NCBI GenBank assembly: GCA_963555705.1
Contig: OY743190.1
Coordinates: 12,313,501-12,377,500 of the forward strand
Direction: 5' to 3'
Source of the DNA: Ligustrum vulgare
Lineage: Eukaryota; Streptophyta; Magnoliopsida; Lamiales; Oleaceae
Length of the DNA: 64,000 nucleotides
In this document: positions 11,683 through 22,120 of the stretch, in pieces
How the letters are laid out: each line of letters begins with the position of its first letter
Numbering within the stretch: position 1 is the stretch's first letter
Program-made: the position numbers and the translations under genes
The notes under the pieces: model-generated
Database searches by the model: none
Told to the model about the DNA's origin: nothing
What the model saw: the letters and a program-made list of their open reading frames with translations, nothing else

Positions 11683-12362
11683 GCGTTCTTTTTTTATTTT
11701 ATTCTTTAATTTCATTTTTGAAAATATTTTCTATTTTTATGTTTTCATTTTCCGTTTTCAAATTTGCTAAAAACACGTTTGGTTTTGCTATTTTTGAAAA
11801 CTGTGTCAAAATGAAAAACTTAAAAACACGTTCTGTTTGAAATTTTACTGAATGTTACTTATACTATTTGTAATTAATTTGTTTATGGACTAAATTATAA
11901 AATTTCTATTATTTTGAAGTTTTACTCTATATTATAATAAATTAGTCTATCTAATTTTAGTTGGACAAATTTAATAATGGTTAGAAAAATATTAAAAAAA
12001 TAGATAAAGTCATTAATGTTCAAGTCCCAAAAGTATTATAAGAAATTAGGATGTGATGCAATTAATTCTTCCACTATACAAAACATATCTGAGTACAATT
12101 CATCAAACATGACAACTTTCACTAATTCAAGTTTGTCATGCTATTAATAATCTATCAAATTAAACCAATACATCAATAAAAAAGAATATTTACAAAATTA
12201 AATCATTTTATTAATTTAAAAACTTCAGAAAGTAAAGAAAGGCCTCAAAATGCATTTTCTGCGTTTTCAATTTTTATAGGGTTTAGAAAATAGGGAAGAG
12301 AACGCATTTTTGATATTTTCGTAAATGAAAACAAAAAATTACCCGAAAACAGCAAAGACAAC
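11683..12362 (+). mobile_element. Fold-back / MITE-like DNA element, copy 2
   Basis: Same family as 2730-3599. It shares TTTTCAAATTTGCTAAAAAC, ACACGTTCTGTTTGAAATTT and TGTAATTAATTTG near the left end, and the right end ACCCGAAAACAGCAAAGACA. The ends are inverted over ~45 bp. The centre differs from copy 1 and lacks the ~65-bp tandem units. I found no convincing target-site duplication, so the borders are within ~10 bp. Confidence 0.7.
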
Positions 12363-12864
12363 ATGAACTTATATTCTAATTAACACAATAAATTAATTAT
12401 TTAACTGCTTTTTCTTCCAGGGCTGCGATTAGATGTGCCATGATATTAACTATTAAGGGTTCAATTTCATTGGAGGCAGATCTCTATGTGTGTACTTGTT
12501 GCTGACAGCTGTCTAACTTTGATTAATTTTTTTATTTTTATTTTTTGATGCACGAAGTGTTGAGAGTTTGTGAACAGAGCAAAGTTAATTTATTATTGTG
12601 AAATCTTTGAAAAGATAAAACTTGTGTTAGAATTTAGATTGCTAATAAAATATGACGAGGAAAGATAATTATAAGAAATTTAAGGCAAGAATCTTTCCTT
12701 TGTTGTGAATGAAGCAAGAATTTATTCCTTTTGATTTTACTTGAGGTTCTTCTTCAAACATCTAAAACATTGACATGCCTCCTGCATTCGTGAACATGCA
12801 CCTTTTAGTAATTTATAGTATACTGCAAGAAAAATGGATAAATACCTCATATACCTTTACTATA

Positions 12865-12907
<43 letters not shown>

Positions 12908-12959
12908 GCGTCTAGTATCTCACGAAACAAACCTTGTACATAGAAACATAGATGTCTTT
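12363..12959 (+). other. Intergenic, with (ATT)n microsatellite
   Basis: AT-rich with no gene seen. A pure (ATT)n tract runs from about 12867 to 12906. Confidence 0.8.
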
Positions 12960-14535
12960 TTTAGTTGGTTAATGGCCCATTTGGCAAGACTTCTTATTGT
13001 AATAGATGGGTTCTCGTCAATAACACTATAATAAGTATAATTGGTTTATTTATATTTTCGAGATAAAATGTGTACTCGAAAAGTGAAGAGAAAAAATATA
13101 CGTGGTTAAAAAGTGATTTGAAAAATTATATTATTTATAAATTAGTTTATAAATTATAATAATCTCGTTAAAGAACAGAGTAGATTAACTTCTTTAAAAC
13201 TCTTCTACTCAGATAACGTACTTTCAAAAAATTACTTAAATATGTTACAAAAAAACTTCTTAATCTCAAAAGAAGCTTTTAGTCCTAATTATTAGTTAAT
13301 CACGTTGATTAATTAAGCATGTGTTTTTTAAATGATTTATAAACCAATTTATAAACAACTTAATTTCTCAAACTACTTTTAAACTACATATTTAATATTT
13401 TACCTAAAAAAACATATGCTTGGTTTGTTAAAAGTCTTGTATTTAAAAACATGTTTTTTATATTTTCGAGGTGAAATATGTTATTGAAAAGTAGAAATAG
13501 AAAATATGTATTGTTAAAAATTAATTTAAAGAATTGTGTTGTTTAAAAATATATTTTTAAATATATTTTTAAACAAGTTTGCCAAACAGATATTAAAAAA
13601 AAAAGGTTGACTAGCCGTCGAACCGCTAGGGATATATGTATACAACCGTGTTACAATAATCGAATTGGGGATCGAAAGTTGCACACGTACACACTTGACA
13701 CCGATATGAACATTCACCCATCACATCTATCTATGAATCCATGGTTCACAATAGTTCGATTATCAATTCGGTCCCAATTTTCGATTCCTTTAACTTTATC
13801 CATACATACATGGATCGGACCCGTGACAAGTCCCTGGGGCTAAAAACTGATTTGTCTGCATATAATGATGTAATGATGCAGATGTGATGATATGCATGTG
13901 CATGGCAGGACAATCTTCTCTTCCACAAAAACACTAGAAAAAAGGTTATTAGAATAGAGAATGAGCCCTACAACCTTCTATTAATTTTCACTTTTATTGA
14001 ACATTCTTCTTATCTTATTTCCAAAAATGTATGCATATAAAGCATTCCTAATTGAAATATATGACAATCCACTTAATGGAATCAGGTGCGTGGTTAAATT
14101 ACACAATTTCTGAGACAATTTTTTAATCATATATATTTTCTTTATTCATTTGTCAACCACACATTTTAAGTAGAAAATATAAATAAATCAAATTAGTGGT
14201 ATGGTTTATAAATTGATTTATTTATAATTTGAAAGTAAAAAGAAGTGGTTAAAAATTGAAGAGAAAAAATGTTTGTGATTAAAAAGTAGTTTGAAAAATT
14301 GTATAGTTTATAATATGGTTTATAAATCAGTTTATTTTGTTTACCAAACGGATGTAGTGCCTTTGTTTGATAACACTGTTTGATTTATAAGCTGATTTAT
14401 TTATAATTTTGAGGTGAAAAATAATAGTTGTAAATTAGAGAAAGAAAATATGTGTGGTTAAAAAGTGATTTGAAAAATTATGTAATTTATAAACTAATTT
14501 ATAAATCGATTTATCTTATTTACCAATAAGATGCT
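12960..14535 (+). repeat. Cluster of ~150-bp AT-rich MITE-like repeats, family B
   Basis: At least four degenerate copies: ~13002-13170, ~13415-13590, ~14185-14350 and ~14365-14535. The shared order is a TTATTTATAATTTTGAGGT block, a GTGTGGTTAAAAAGTGATTT block, a GAAAAATTATGTAATTTATA block and an end in TTTACCAAA. Ends are inverted (TTTGGTAAA/TTTACCAAA). The 13600-13990 interval between copies is single-copy-looking with a weak inverted repeat around AATCGAATTGGGGATCGAAA; no gene supported. Confidence 0.65.
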
Positions 14536-15414
14536 ACTTGCTAGTAAAGTATATTCAGGTAATTTCAAAACCCCATAGGTCAGAGAGGAGACCTACAAGC
14601 TTTCAAACGATCTCTTGAACTTTAAAATAAAATAATATAATTATTTTATCACAATAAAAATGAAAAATTCTACTGTATATTTCTTCTCCAATTGAAAAAT
14701 GTTAAAGAGCGGAAAATGGTGATTGAATGGGTGAGCGAAAATGATGTGGAACGTTGCGAGTTATTGATTTTAAAATTGACGTGATATAAAAAAATTGATG
14801 ATTGTCATGTGTCTAATTGTCAATCTTTCTATCAAAAAATCGGCTTTGTAGGCTGTAGCATGATTGTATCCAATTTGGGAAGTCTGTTGAGACAACTCTG
14901 TTAGTCAGAGTCTGTAACCCTAAAAGGATTAGAGTGCATACATTTCTTTTTTTTTTTTTTTTTTTATCAGTTTCATTTTTTTTTTGATCAGTAAAATGAA
15001 GACAGCGTTCTCTATAGTCAGGGGCCTGTTACAAGGGGAATTGCCCAAAGGATTAAGGATAATGATTACCTTAAAAGGAGTCTTACCAAGACAGACAACA
15101 AAAGAACACGGGATAATTGCACTTCATAATATTTTTTTAAGACTAATTGCACAAATTCCTGTCCTAAAAAAATAAAATAAAGTTGGAAACTACGTCATTC
15201 ACTTTCTTCCCTGACTACTGCGGACTGCCTCCCACCGTTGTTGCTGGCATTCTTCCCCTCCCGCCCTCCATCACCTCCACACGCTTCCATCCATATCTCA
15301 TCCACTCCCCCAACCACCAATCCCAATAGGCACCTATCATTTTTGTCCCGCAGGGCTCTTCTGCGTGCTGGTGGTAGGAGCAATTTTCTCTATTTGTTTA
15401 TTCTTTTAAGATTA
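14536..15414 (+). other. Intergenic, poly-T and pyrimidine-rich patch
   Basis: It contains poly-T runs at ~14943-14965 and a pyrimidine-rich GC patch at 15200-15320. The short open frames on either strand here resemble nothing I recognise. Confidence 0.55.
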
Positions 15415-15600
15415 TAGTTCTGATGAGATCCAGGAAATTCAAATCTCGATGCACGTATTGGTGGGATCCATGACGAAATCTAAGGTCAAGGAAATCCAAG
15501 AATTGATGATGAGACTCACTTACGAACTATGGAATCGAGTCCAAGTGAAAGGCCAAGAAGATGCATCAAGTTAGGGACTCAATTAAAGATTTGACAGAGA
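15415..15600 (+). pseudogene. Ty3/gypsy polyprotein C-terminal fragment
   Basis: A frame through 15470-15565 reads MTKSKVKEIQELMMRLTYEL. It resembles the basic 'MTRSKAKKIKEALQGL' tail that ends many plant gypsy pol proteins (family knowledge). It is followed within ~100 bp by LTR-like sequence with its own TATA motif. Only this tail of pol is present. Confidence 0.45.
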
Positions 15601-15639
15601 TAACATTCGAATTTGAGATTCACTATTTTTTGAATAATT

Positions 15640-16310
15640 GTAGCCCTTCTTATCTAGTTTGCAAATCATTTTGAATCGTCTCAATCGGATATCGAAATCA
15701 AAAATTATGACCAAAATACTGAAGGTGGCAGGATTAGACATTTTCGATCGACCAAAAGTTCAAAAATTTGGAGATAACTCAGTTCATTTCGGTCAACCAT
15801 TTGGTCGACCGAAAGTGACTTTAGTCGACCATTTGGTCGACCGAAATTTACTGAAATTTTGAAAACACACGTTTTCTTCCTTTGTTTCGGGTTTTTCTTT
15901 TTCTTTCATATTTTGTAATATAAATAGACATTTTTCTCCAAACCCTAGTTTAATTTTGATTCATTTGAAATGTGTGAAGAATAATCTTTGAAGGTGAGTA
16001 AATATCTTCCTCTTATCAAGTCTCTTTGAGGTAATGTTATAATTTCATGTAAGATTATTGATTCTTGTATTTTTGAAAGAAATCTTGAAATTTGTTTATT
16101 TCTATCAATTGGGTTAGGTTCTTTTAACTTTTGAATTTTGGTTAGATTAAATTTGTATTAATGTTTATTACTACTAATTTTAGCTTTCTTTGAATGAATC
16201 AAATTGTTGTGGAAATCTTTAGTTAAATATGAAGGGCATTCGCATCAAGTTCCCTCATCTGCATTCTTGATTTTTGTATAAACATTGAATTCTCGCATCA
16301 TAATTAGCGT
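15640..16310 (+). repeat. Probable gypsy LTR with GTCGAC palindrome cluster
   Basis: It follows the pol tail and starts near TGTAGCCCTTCT. It has a TATA-like AATATAAATAGAC at ~15918 and a cluster of GGTCGACC palindromes (15741-15849) upstream of it. The right border is not resolved; TCTCGCATCA near 16300 is one candidate. There is no second LTR or target-site duplicate, so extent is approximate. Confidence 0.45.
15741..15849 (+). repeat. Iterated TTTCGGTCGACCGAAA-like palindromes
   Basis: Half-sites and full sites are TTTTCGATCGACCAAAAG (15741), TTTCGGTCAACC (15787), TTTGGTCGACCGAAAG (15800), TTTAGTCGACC (15820) and TTTGGTCGACCGAAATTT (15832). The spacer CAT recurs between paired sites. Confidence 0.85.
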
Positions 16311-17190
16311 AGTATTAATGGGGAAATTATTATTTCTACACATGAGAAGCTTTTATCTGTAATTACATATTTGCCTCTATTCAGTTAAAGTCGATGCTTT
16401 TTCGCCCCTCTTCCCACAGTGCATAATTTAGTGGCTAATACACGACTTATGCGACCACTGCAGCCTGTATGTCCAATGTAATCTCTTTCTGATGGATATT
16501 GCCTAATGCATGTGGGGCAATTTTAATAATTTTATGCTTGTGATGCTTGCGTTTCGTAATGATGGTAGTGGTTGTGGATTATAGCCGAAAATATGAGAAT
16601 AGTGTATGAAAAGTGTTTGATTTTATGTTTGAGCAGACAAAGTATCATAATTTTTTTTGTAAAATATCATGATGTGATACTAAAATTTCGTTCTAAGTAT
16701 CATAAATGATTGATAAAGTTTCATATTATGATACCAAAAATTTGAAAGTATCACAAGTATTATGTTATGATACTTTAAAAATATCACAAGATGACACTTG
16801 CGTGAAAATAGTATTTTGCAGTAAAAAAAAAAAAAAAAATTAAAGTATTTTTAGTTATTTTTGAAAATAAAGTAAGTTTCAATTATGATACCAAAAGTTG
16901 GGATTTTTGCAAATGCCCCAAAGAACAATATTTTATCATATTAGCCCGTTTGGACAAATTAGGCTGCGCTCGGTGGCTCATTAAATGGGTTATTTAAAAT
17001 ACAATTTAAATTACACAATTTTTCAAATAATTTTTTAATCACATACATTTTCTCTCTCCAATTTTTAACCAAATTTTTTACAAAAAAAAAAAAAATTCTC
17101 TCTTCCAATTAAATAATCCCCATTATCTAAAAAAATGTTTTTATAAAAAAATATTTTCAACCAGGTAATCTTTTAATAAAATAAGATTTC
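16311..17190 (+). other. Intergenic with a cluster of GTATCATA/TATGATAC inverted words
   Basis: No gene. Between 16641 and 16892 the words AGTATCATAA, TATGATACC, AGTATCACA and TATGATACT occur about seven times in both orientations. After 16965 comes a decayed repeat with poly-A tracts. Confidence 0.6.
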
Positions 17191-17752
17191 CGTTTGGTAA
17201 ATGATTTATGTTGGTGAAAAATGAAATTATCGCAAGTGCACGATATCGTTTTGAGTCCGAGTTGTCGATCCTACAAAAATTATTTATTTGTAATCGATTT
17301 AATTTGATAAAGATTCCTGACTAAAGTAAAAATTAACTAAGAAAATAAATTTCCAAAATAATTCAAGAACGACGAATAATAGAGACTTTAGTGAAATAAA
17401 CAATTCAATTAAATAAAATTAGAAAATTAATACTGATAGCAACTAATAAAAACAAGAAATAGAATGCTGAGTTTTCTAATAATAAAGGACTATCGAGATT
17501 AATGATTTTCAAGTAATATTCTAGCTTAATTTCGTATCTCAAATTGTTAATTTTCTAAAATTATATTTGATCGAATTCAAGCATTTATCCAATTTACCTC
17601 TCTCGAGTTCAAATTAGACATATTTAATTAAATCAGACGTGTATCTTTACAGAGTGTAATAATTATTCCTTAGTTAAATGCCTTTAATCACTTCTTAGAT
17701 TATGAAAACAACCACAAATCATATGAACTAGTGGCCAATTAATTTATGCATG

Positions 17753-18263
17753 TAGAGGTGGGCGTGTATTGGGTTGGATCGATTTTTTGCTCAACCAAAA
17801 CCCAACCTACTATAGTCGGGTTGATAAAAAATAACTCAACCCAACCCAACCAAGTTTAGGTTGGACTTTTCAATTAGCTAAAAATTATAGAAAATTAAAA
17901 AATTATGCCCATAAATCAACTATTAACCCAAGTAAATTATGTACAATACAATAAACTCAAATATAATAAATTGAATACTTGCTAAAAAACTAAAATATAT
18001 TCAAACCATATTTGAGTTTCATACAAATTAAAAATGGACTTGAGATTCTTGAAATTTAAATGGTTCTATATTTTTAAAAATTTTATTTGGTTGGGTTGGG
18101 TCGGGTTGGGTTTTTCACCCAACCCACAACCCAACCCAACCCGAATAATTTTCTTTTGTAGAATCCAATCCAACCCAATTTTCATCAAAAACCAACCCAA
18201 ACAAATTGTATTGGATTGGTTTGGGCGGGTTCGGCGATTTGGGTGGGGTAATGCCCACCTCTA
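17753..18263 (+). mobile_element. Non-autonomous hAT element, 511 bp, nested in solo LTR
   Basis: The terminal inverted repeats TAGAGGTGGGC / GCCCACCTCTA are perfect over 11 bp. Flanks TATGCATG (17745-17752) and CATGCATG (18264-18271) form an 8-bp duplication with one mismatch. The interior has inverted GGGTTGGG / CCCAACCC tracts. No transposase. Confidence 0.88.
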
Positions 18264-18673
18264 CATGCATGAAAATAAATAATAAAATCAATATATTCAC
18301 GATATAAACCCAACTTGAGAATTAAAATGAAACTAGAAAAAATTAAATCTACATCATCATGAATCCCACTATTAAATCTAGTTACTCTGTTTTTGGAATT
18401 AAAAACAACAATAAACAATGAAAATAAAACCCGAAATGTAAAGAATTGAAGTTTAAGCATGATATCATCTTGCATTAAGAATCCACCAAAATCTTTGTGT
18501 GTGTTCCGAATTCTTACTTTTCCCCCTTTGAATTTGAAGTTTTTAGGGAGTATTTTGGGTGTGGAGAGGCTGATTTTAGGTCAAGGGTTCATGCCTTTAA
18601 GTTGCTCTCGAATTATGGAAGAAAACTAAGATAAATAAAGAGAATTTGAGTTGAAAAATAGGATTTTTGGGTC

Positions 18674-18795
18674 CAGTCCGCGGTTGGACAATTTAAAAGG
18701 TGGAGGCTGGGCAGTTCAAAATTTAACATTCTGACAATTTAACCAAGATTCGCGTGCCCTCGCGGTTATAGGTATGGAGGCCGCTCAGTTCAAGC
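18674..18795 (+). repeat. GC-rich iterated motif region of the solo LTR
   Basis: GTCCGCGGTTGGAC, CTGGGCAGTTCAAA, TCGCGTGCCCTCGCGG and GGCCGCTCAGTTCAA lie in an AT-rich LTR. The position corresponds to the GCGATCGC cluster of the related LTR at 59556-59695, judged by matching flanks. Confidence 0.5.
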
Positions 18796-18800
18796 ATCTG

Positions 18801-19078
18801 TAGAGATGACAAAAATACCCGACTCGCCCCGCGGGTCGTAGGGCGGGTTTTGATCGTTCCGACCTGAACCGGCCCCGATATGCTATTTAAAATAATATAT
18901 TAAAGAAAAAAGTAGACAAAAAGACCAAAAAAATGATTTTTATTTTTTTTTATTTTTAAAATGGGGTGATAAACGGGGCGGCAGAGCTAACCCGCCTTGA
19001 CCCGAAATTCGCGGGTCATGGGGCGGAAAATTTTTTCGTGAGGCGGGGCACGGGTCGAGAACTCCGCTGTGGTCACTA
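18801..19078 (+). mobile_element. Non-autonomous hAT element, 278 bp, nested in solo LTR
   Basis: It is flanked by perfect 8-bp duplications AGCATCTG at 18793-18800 and 19079-19086. It starts TAGAGATGACAAAAATACCC and ends GGTCACTA, so the terminal repeats are imperfect. The interior is GC-rich with GCGGGTC and CCCCGCGGG motifs, as in the elements at 26849 and 33056. Confidence 0.85.
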
Positions 19079-19552
19079 AGCATCTGAGGCAATTTTCCAC
19101 TTTTCTCTTCCGTTTAAGTTGATCGTATTCTTTTATTTGCTATTAAAGTCCCCAACTTTTGATTGAAAAGATTTAGTCTCCGAATTTTCATTTCTCTTCA
19201 ATTAACTCTTTTCTTCTCTTGATTTCTTCAATTTGTCCCTTAAACTTTTTCTTCTTCCACATTTGCATCTCAATTGCTCGTTTTTTTCCATCAATTGTTC
19301 ATTTCTCTAGAATATTTTCTGAAATACAAACAAATAAACACAAATTAATTAGAAATTATTCTTGAATGAAATTATAATATCATAATTTTGACAAAATAGA
19401 TAAGTGTATAAAATAACTTATCAATTTACAAACAAGTTTATAAAAAATATATTTTTCCCAATTACTTTTCAACCACGCACATTTTTCAATCATATATTTT
19501 ATTTTGAAAACATAACATTCTCAATTTATACACAAAAAACTTTTACCAAACG

Positions 19553-20588
19553 TAGGCATTCTACATTTTAATTAGACCCCAAATTTTTTTCAACAACAAC
19601 AACAACAATAACAATAAATAAATAAATTGGGCTCAAACATATAGTCGAAATAAGGTTTGTTTGTTAGAGTTTTTATCTTTTGCTTCCTCTTCTTGTAAAA
19701 TAGCATCTTAGGCCAGTCTTTTTTAAGCTGACAAGACACTTCTAGAAACTTATCTAAACATGTAAAATGAACTTTTATATACTTGCAAATAAACTTTATT
19801 TTTCAAAAGTCACGTCAGACGAGCCATGAACTCTTTAGTTATAAAAATGCTGAAGCTTAAAGTGCAACCTCCAGGTTAGGCGAAAATTAATCGAGGTTGA
19901 GGAGGGAAATCGGGGTTTGGCCCCCAAACTTTTTTTTAGAAAAATAAAATAAAAAAAATAGAAAAAAATTAATTTCACAAATGACAAGTAAACAAATTTT
20001 AACTCAAATGAAATACCTTAAAATCGCTACTTGCGAGTTTCATACTTTAAAATCGTTATATAATAGCTGTCTTATCAAATAAACTTCATGAATCACAAAT
20101 ATTGAACTACAAGATTTTAATAAAAAACTAATCAAATCAATTAAAAAAAAACCCCAAATTTGATAAGTATAAGACAGTAAACATTAGGGGACGTGTCCAC
20201 TTTAAGTGAAACAAAATCACTTATAAAGTGAATAATATGTATGTTGACGGTCTGTAAGACCCTCTGAGCTTTAGCCACTTCCAACAGGGAGCACGGATGA
20301 GCTTTTGGTAAAGTATGGATGCACCTATACTTATTTCCCTTCCAAGAACAAGAGATACTACAAAGAGTGGTTATATTGCCACCACAAAATTTATTTTTGA
20401 CACCACATTTTATATATTTTTCTTATATTTAGAAAAATAGACATAAATGAAATTATAAAAATAACCTTTTTAATTCCCTCTCACAGTGTTTTTCTTTTTT
20501 TAATAATCTTTAAGACTTTTCATACACCACAATCTTGTTCTTTTTCATAATCTTTATGTGTTGTCTGAACGTAGAATGATAATCATCA
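19553..20588 (+). other. Intergenic, AT-rich
   Basis: It has a (CAA)n-like run at ~19591-19612 and several poly-A tracts. No gene or mobile element is supported. Confidence 0.6.
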
Positions 20589-20843
20589 ATGGAGAATTCA
20601 ACAGAATTGGAAACACTAAAACCCCCCCAAAACATTCTTTCCGCCCCGACGCCAATCCCTGAAGAGCTGACCTTATTGCTCGTTAATTCAAATCCCGTTC
20701 CACTGCCACAACGACTCACATTGCTGAGCCAACTAGATCCTCAATCTCAAACACTCAAAAACTATCGTAAATCTACTATACTAGTGAAAGTAAAGCAATC
20801 TGTTAAATTATTGAATTGCAGTTTAATCAATTTCCCAAATTAG
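20589..20843 (+). CDS. Unknown 84-aa ORF, possibly a gene relic
   Basis: It reads MENSTELETLKPPQNILSAP and continues with LLLVNSNPVPLPQRLTLLSQ. The composition is protein-like (mixed, proline- and leucine-rich N-terminal half) and unlike the surrounding poly-A/T sequence. I do not recognise the family. The frame ends in INFPN, and the following 250 bp show more protein-like stretches broken by stops, which suggests the 5' end of a decayed gene. No intron donor was identified with certainty. Confidence 0.3.
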   Translation: MENSTELETLKPPQNILSAPTPIPEELTLLLVNSNPVPLPQRLTLLSQLDPQSQTLKNYRKSTILVKVKQSVKLLNCSLINFPN

Positions 20844-22120
20844 GGCTGAGGCCTAAAAAACTGCACGCAACATTGAAAGAGAAATAATCACCAAATATTT
20901 CTATTTAGAGCAAAAACTCAAGTCCCACAAACAATTTTGGTTTGTGATAAAAAAAATTCTCAGTCTAACAAGACCATCGTCAACCCCCAGTAATATAGTA
21001 CTCAACACAATTGTTGAGTTTATTTTTGGTGATAATGATATTGATGCAGTTGAATTTGGGAAAGTAACTGAACATAATGAACGATAACATGTAATTGGAG
21101 AATTTGTTAGCTCAAGAAGAACCGATGGTTGATAATTAGAATAAAGAAAGGGTTGGAGTGTACAAAAGATGTAGAAAGAGGAAAGAGATGAAAAACGTAT
21201 ATTGGAAGCTTTTTTACATTTTAATTAATTTGGGATTATAATTCTAAATTAATAGTGGTATTGATAATTGATATAATACATGAGTTTTAAGTGTTGTGTA
21301 TTTATAACGTGGATAAAAAATGTAGTGATAATATATTTACTCTACTACAAATTACTTTCTTCTTGTTTTTGGTTTAACTAGTAAAGATATAGAGTAATTC
21401 AAGAGAAACATTTTAAGTCATGACATTAGGATATGTTACACATTCATTTGGTGGAATGTGTGACATGTCACAATTAAAAAAAAAAAAAAATCTCACCAGA
21501 ATTATTGAAAGATATATGTATCACTAGCTAGATAAAAATTTTATGACTAATTATTGGAAAGTTAAATCAAATTGTAAGTTCATTTTTAAATCATTATACG
21601 TGGAAAGTTTTATTAATGACAAATATAACAAAAAACATTCGTCTTAGCATCTCGGTTTGGTAAAAGATTTTTATTTATAAACAAAAAAATATGATGTTTT
21701 CGAGATAAATGATGTGATTTTAGGAAATGTGTTATTTACAAAAAAATTTATCAAACATAGGTGCTAAAAAAATAATAACGCTTACGTTTTTCACAGACAA
21801 GGATGCAATATATAAAAGTTAAAATTAGAAGGTATAAAAATCTTGTTCGTTCGATTATGAGTATTGTGTGTTAAACACACTCTCCAAACGTGACCTTGCT
21901 CTTTATAGGATGAAAAAACTTTATTTAGGAATACGTGTATTAATTTCAGTTTCTTTCTTTTTTAGGGCTAACTTGTTTTGGTTTGGCCAAGACCTTTCTC
22001 CTCATCAAAACCGCACCTTTTTCTCCTTATATTCATCGCATTTGTTCTTGAATCTCTCTGCATTCTCATAAGAGTTGTTAGAGATAGACTCTGTGTGAGA
22101 TAGTAGAGAGAGAAATAGAT
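20844..22120 (+). other. Intergenic and upstream region of APL
   Basis: AT-rich. It includes a degenerate family B MITE copy at ~21650-21772 (GGTTTGGTAAAAG ... TTTATCAAACATAGG). The presumed APL 5' UTR lies in the last ~150-250 bp, with CT-rich sequence and a GAGAGATAGTAGAGAGAG run before the start codon. Confidence 0.55.

Larger units (their letters stand above)
17209..19423 (-). repeat. Solo LTR, Athila/Tat-like family, TSD ATTTA
   Basis: It has TG...CA ends flanked by ATTTA at 17204-17208 and 19424-19428. It is the same family as the LTR at 58571-60072: shared CAAGTGCACGATATCG-type end, ATTTAGTCTCC, and the terminal AGATAAGTGTATAAAAT block. No polypurine tract or internal sequence follows, so this is a solo LTR. 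Orientation is taken from the intact-flank copy at 58571. About 790 bp of its 2215 bp are two nested hAT elements. Confidence 0.88.
17191..19552 (+). repeat. Family B AT-rich MITE split by a solo LTR
   Basis: The left end CGTTTGGTAAATGATTTA (17191-17208) and the right part (19429-19552, ending TTTTACCAAACG) rejoin into one ~140-bp member once the LTR and one ATTTA duplicate are removed. The termini CGTTTGGTAAA / TTTACCAAACG are exact inverted repeats. Confidence 0.75.

Noticed and set aside
13607..13843. 78-aa plus-strand frame
   Set aside because: It sits between AT-rich MITE copies and overlaps weak inverted repeats; no protein family recognised and frames on both strands are equally long.
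15195..15383. Minus-strand frame over a pyrimidine-rich patch
   Set aside because: Skewed composition (G/E/R-rich read-through of CT-rich DNA), no start context, no family resemblance.
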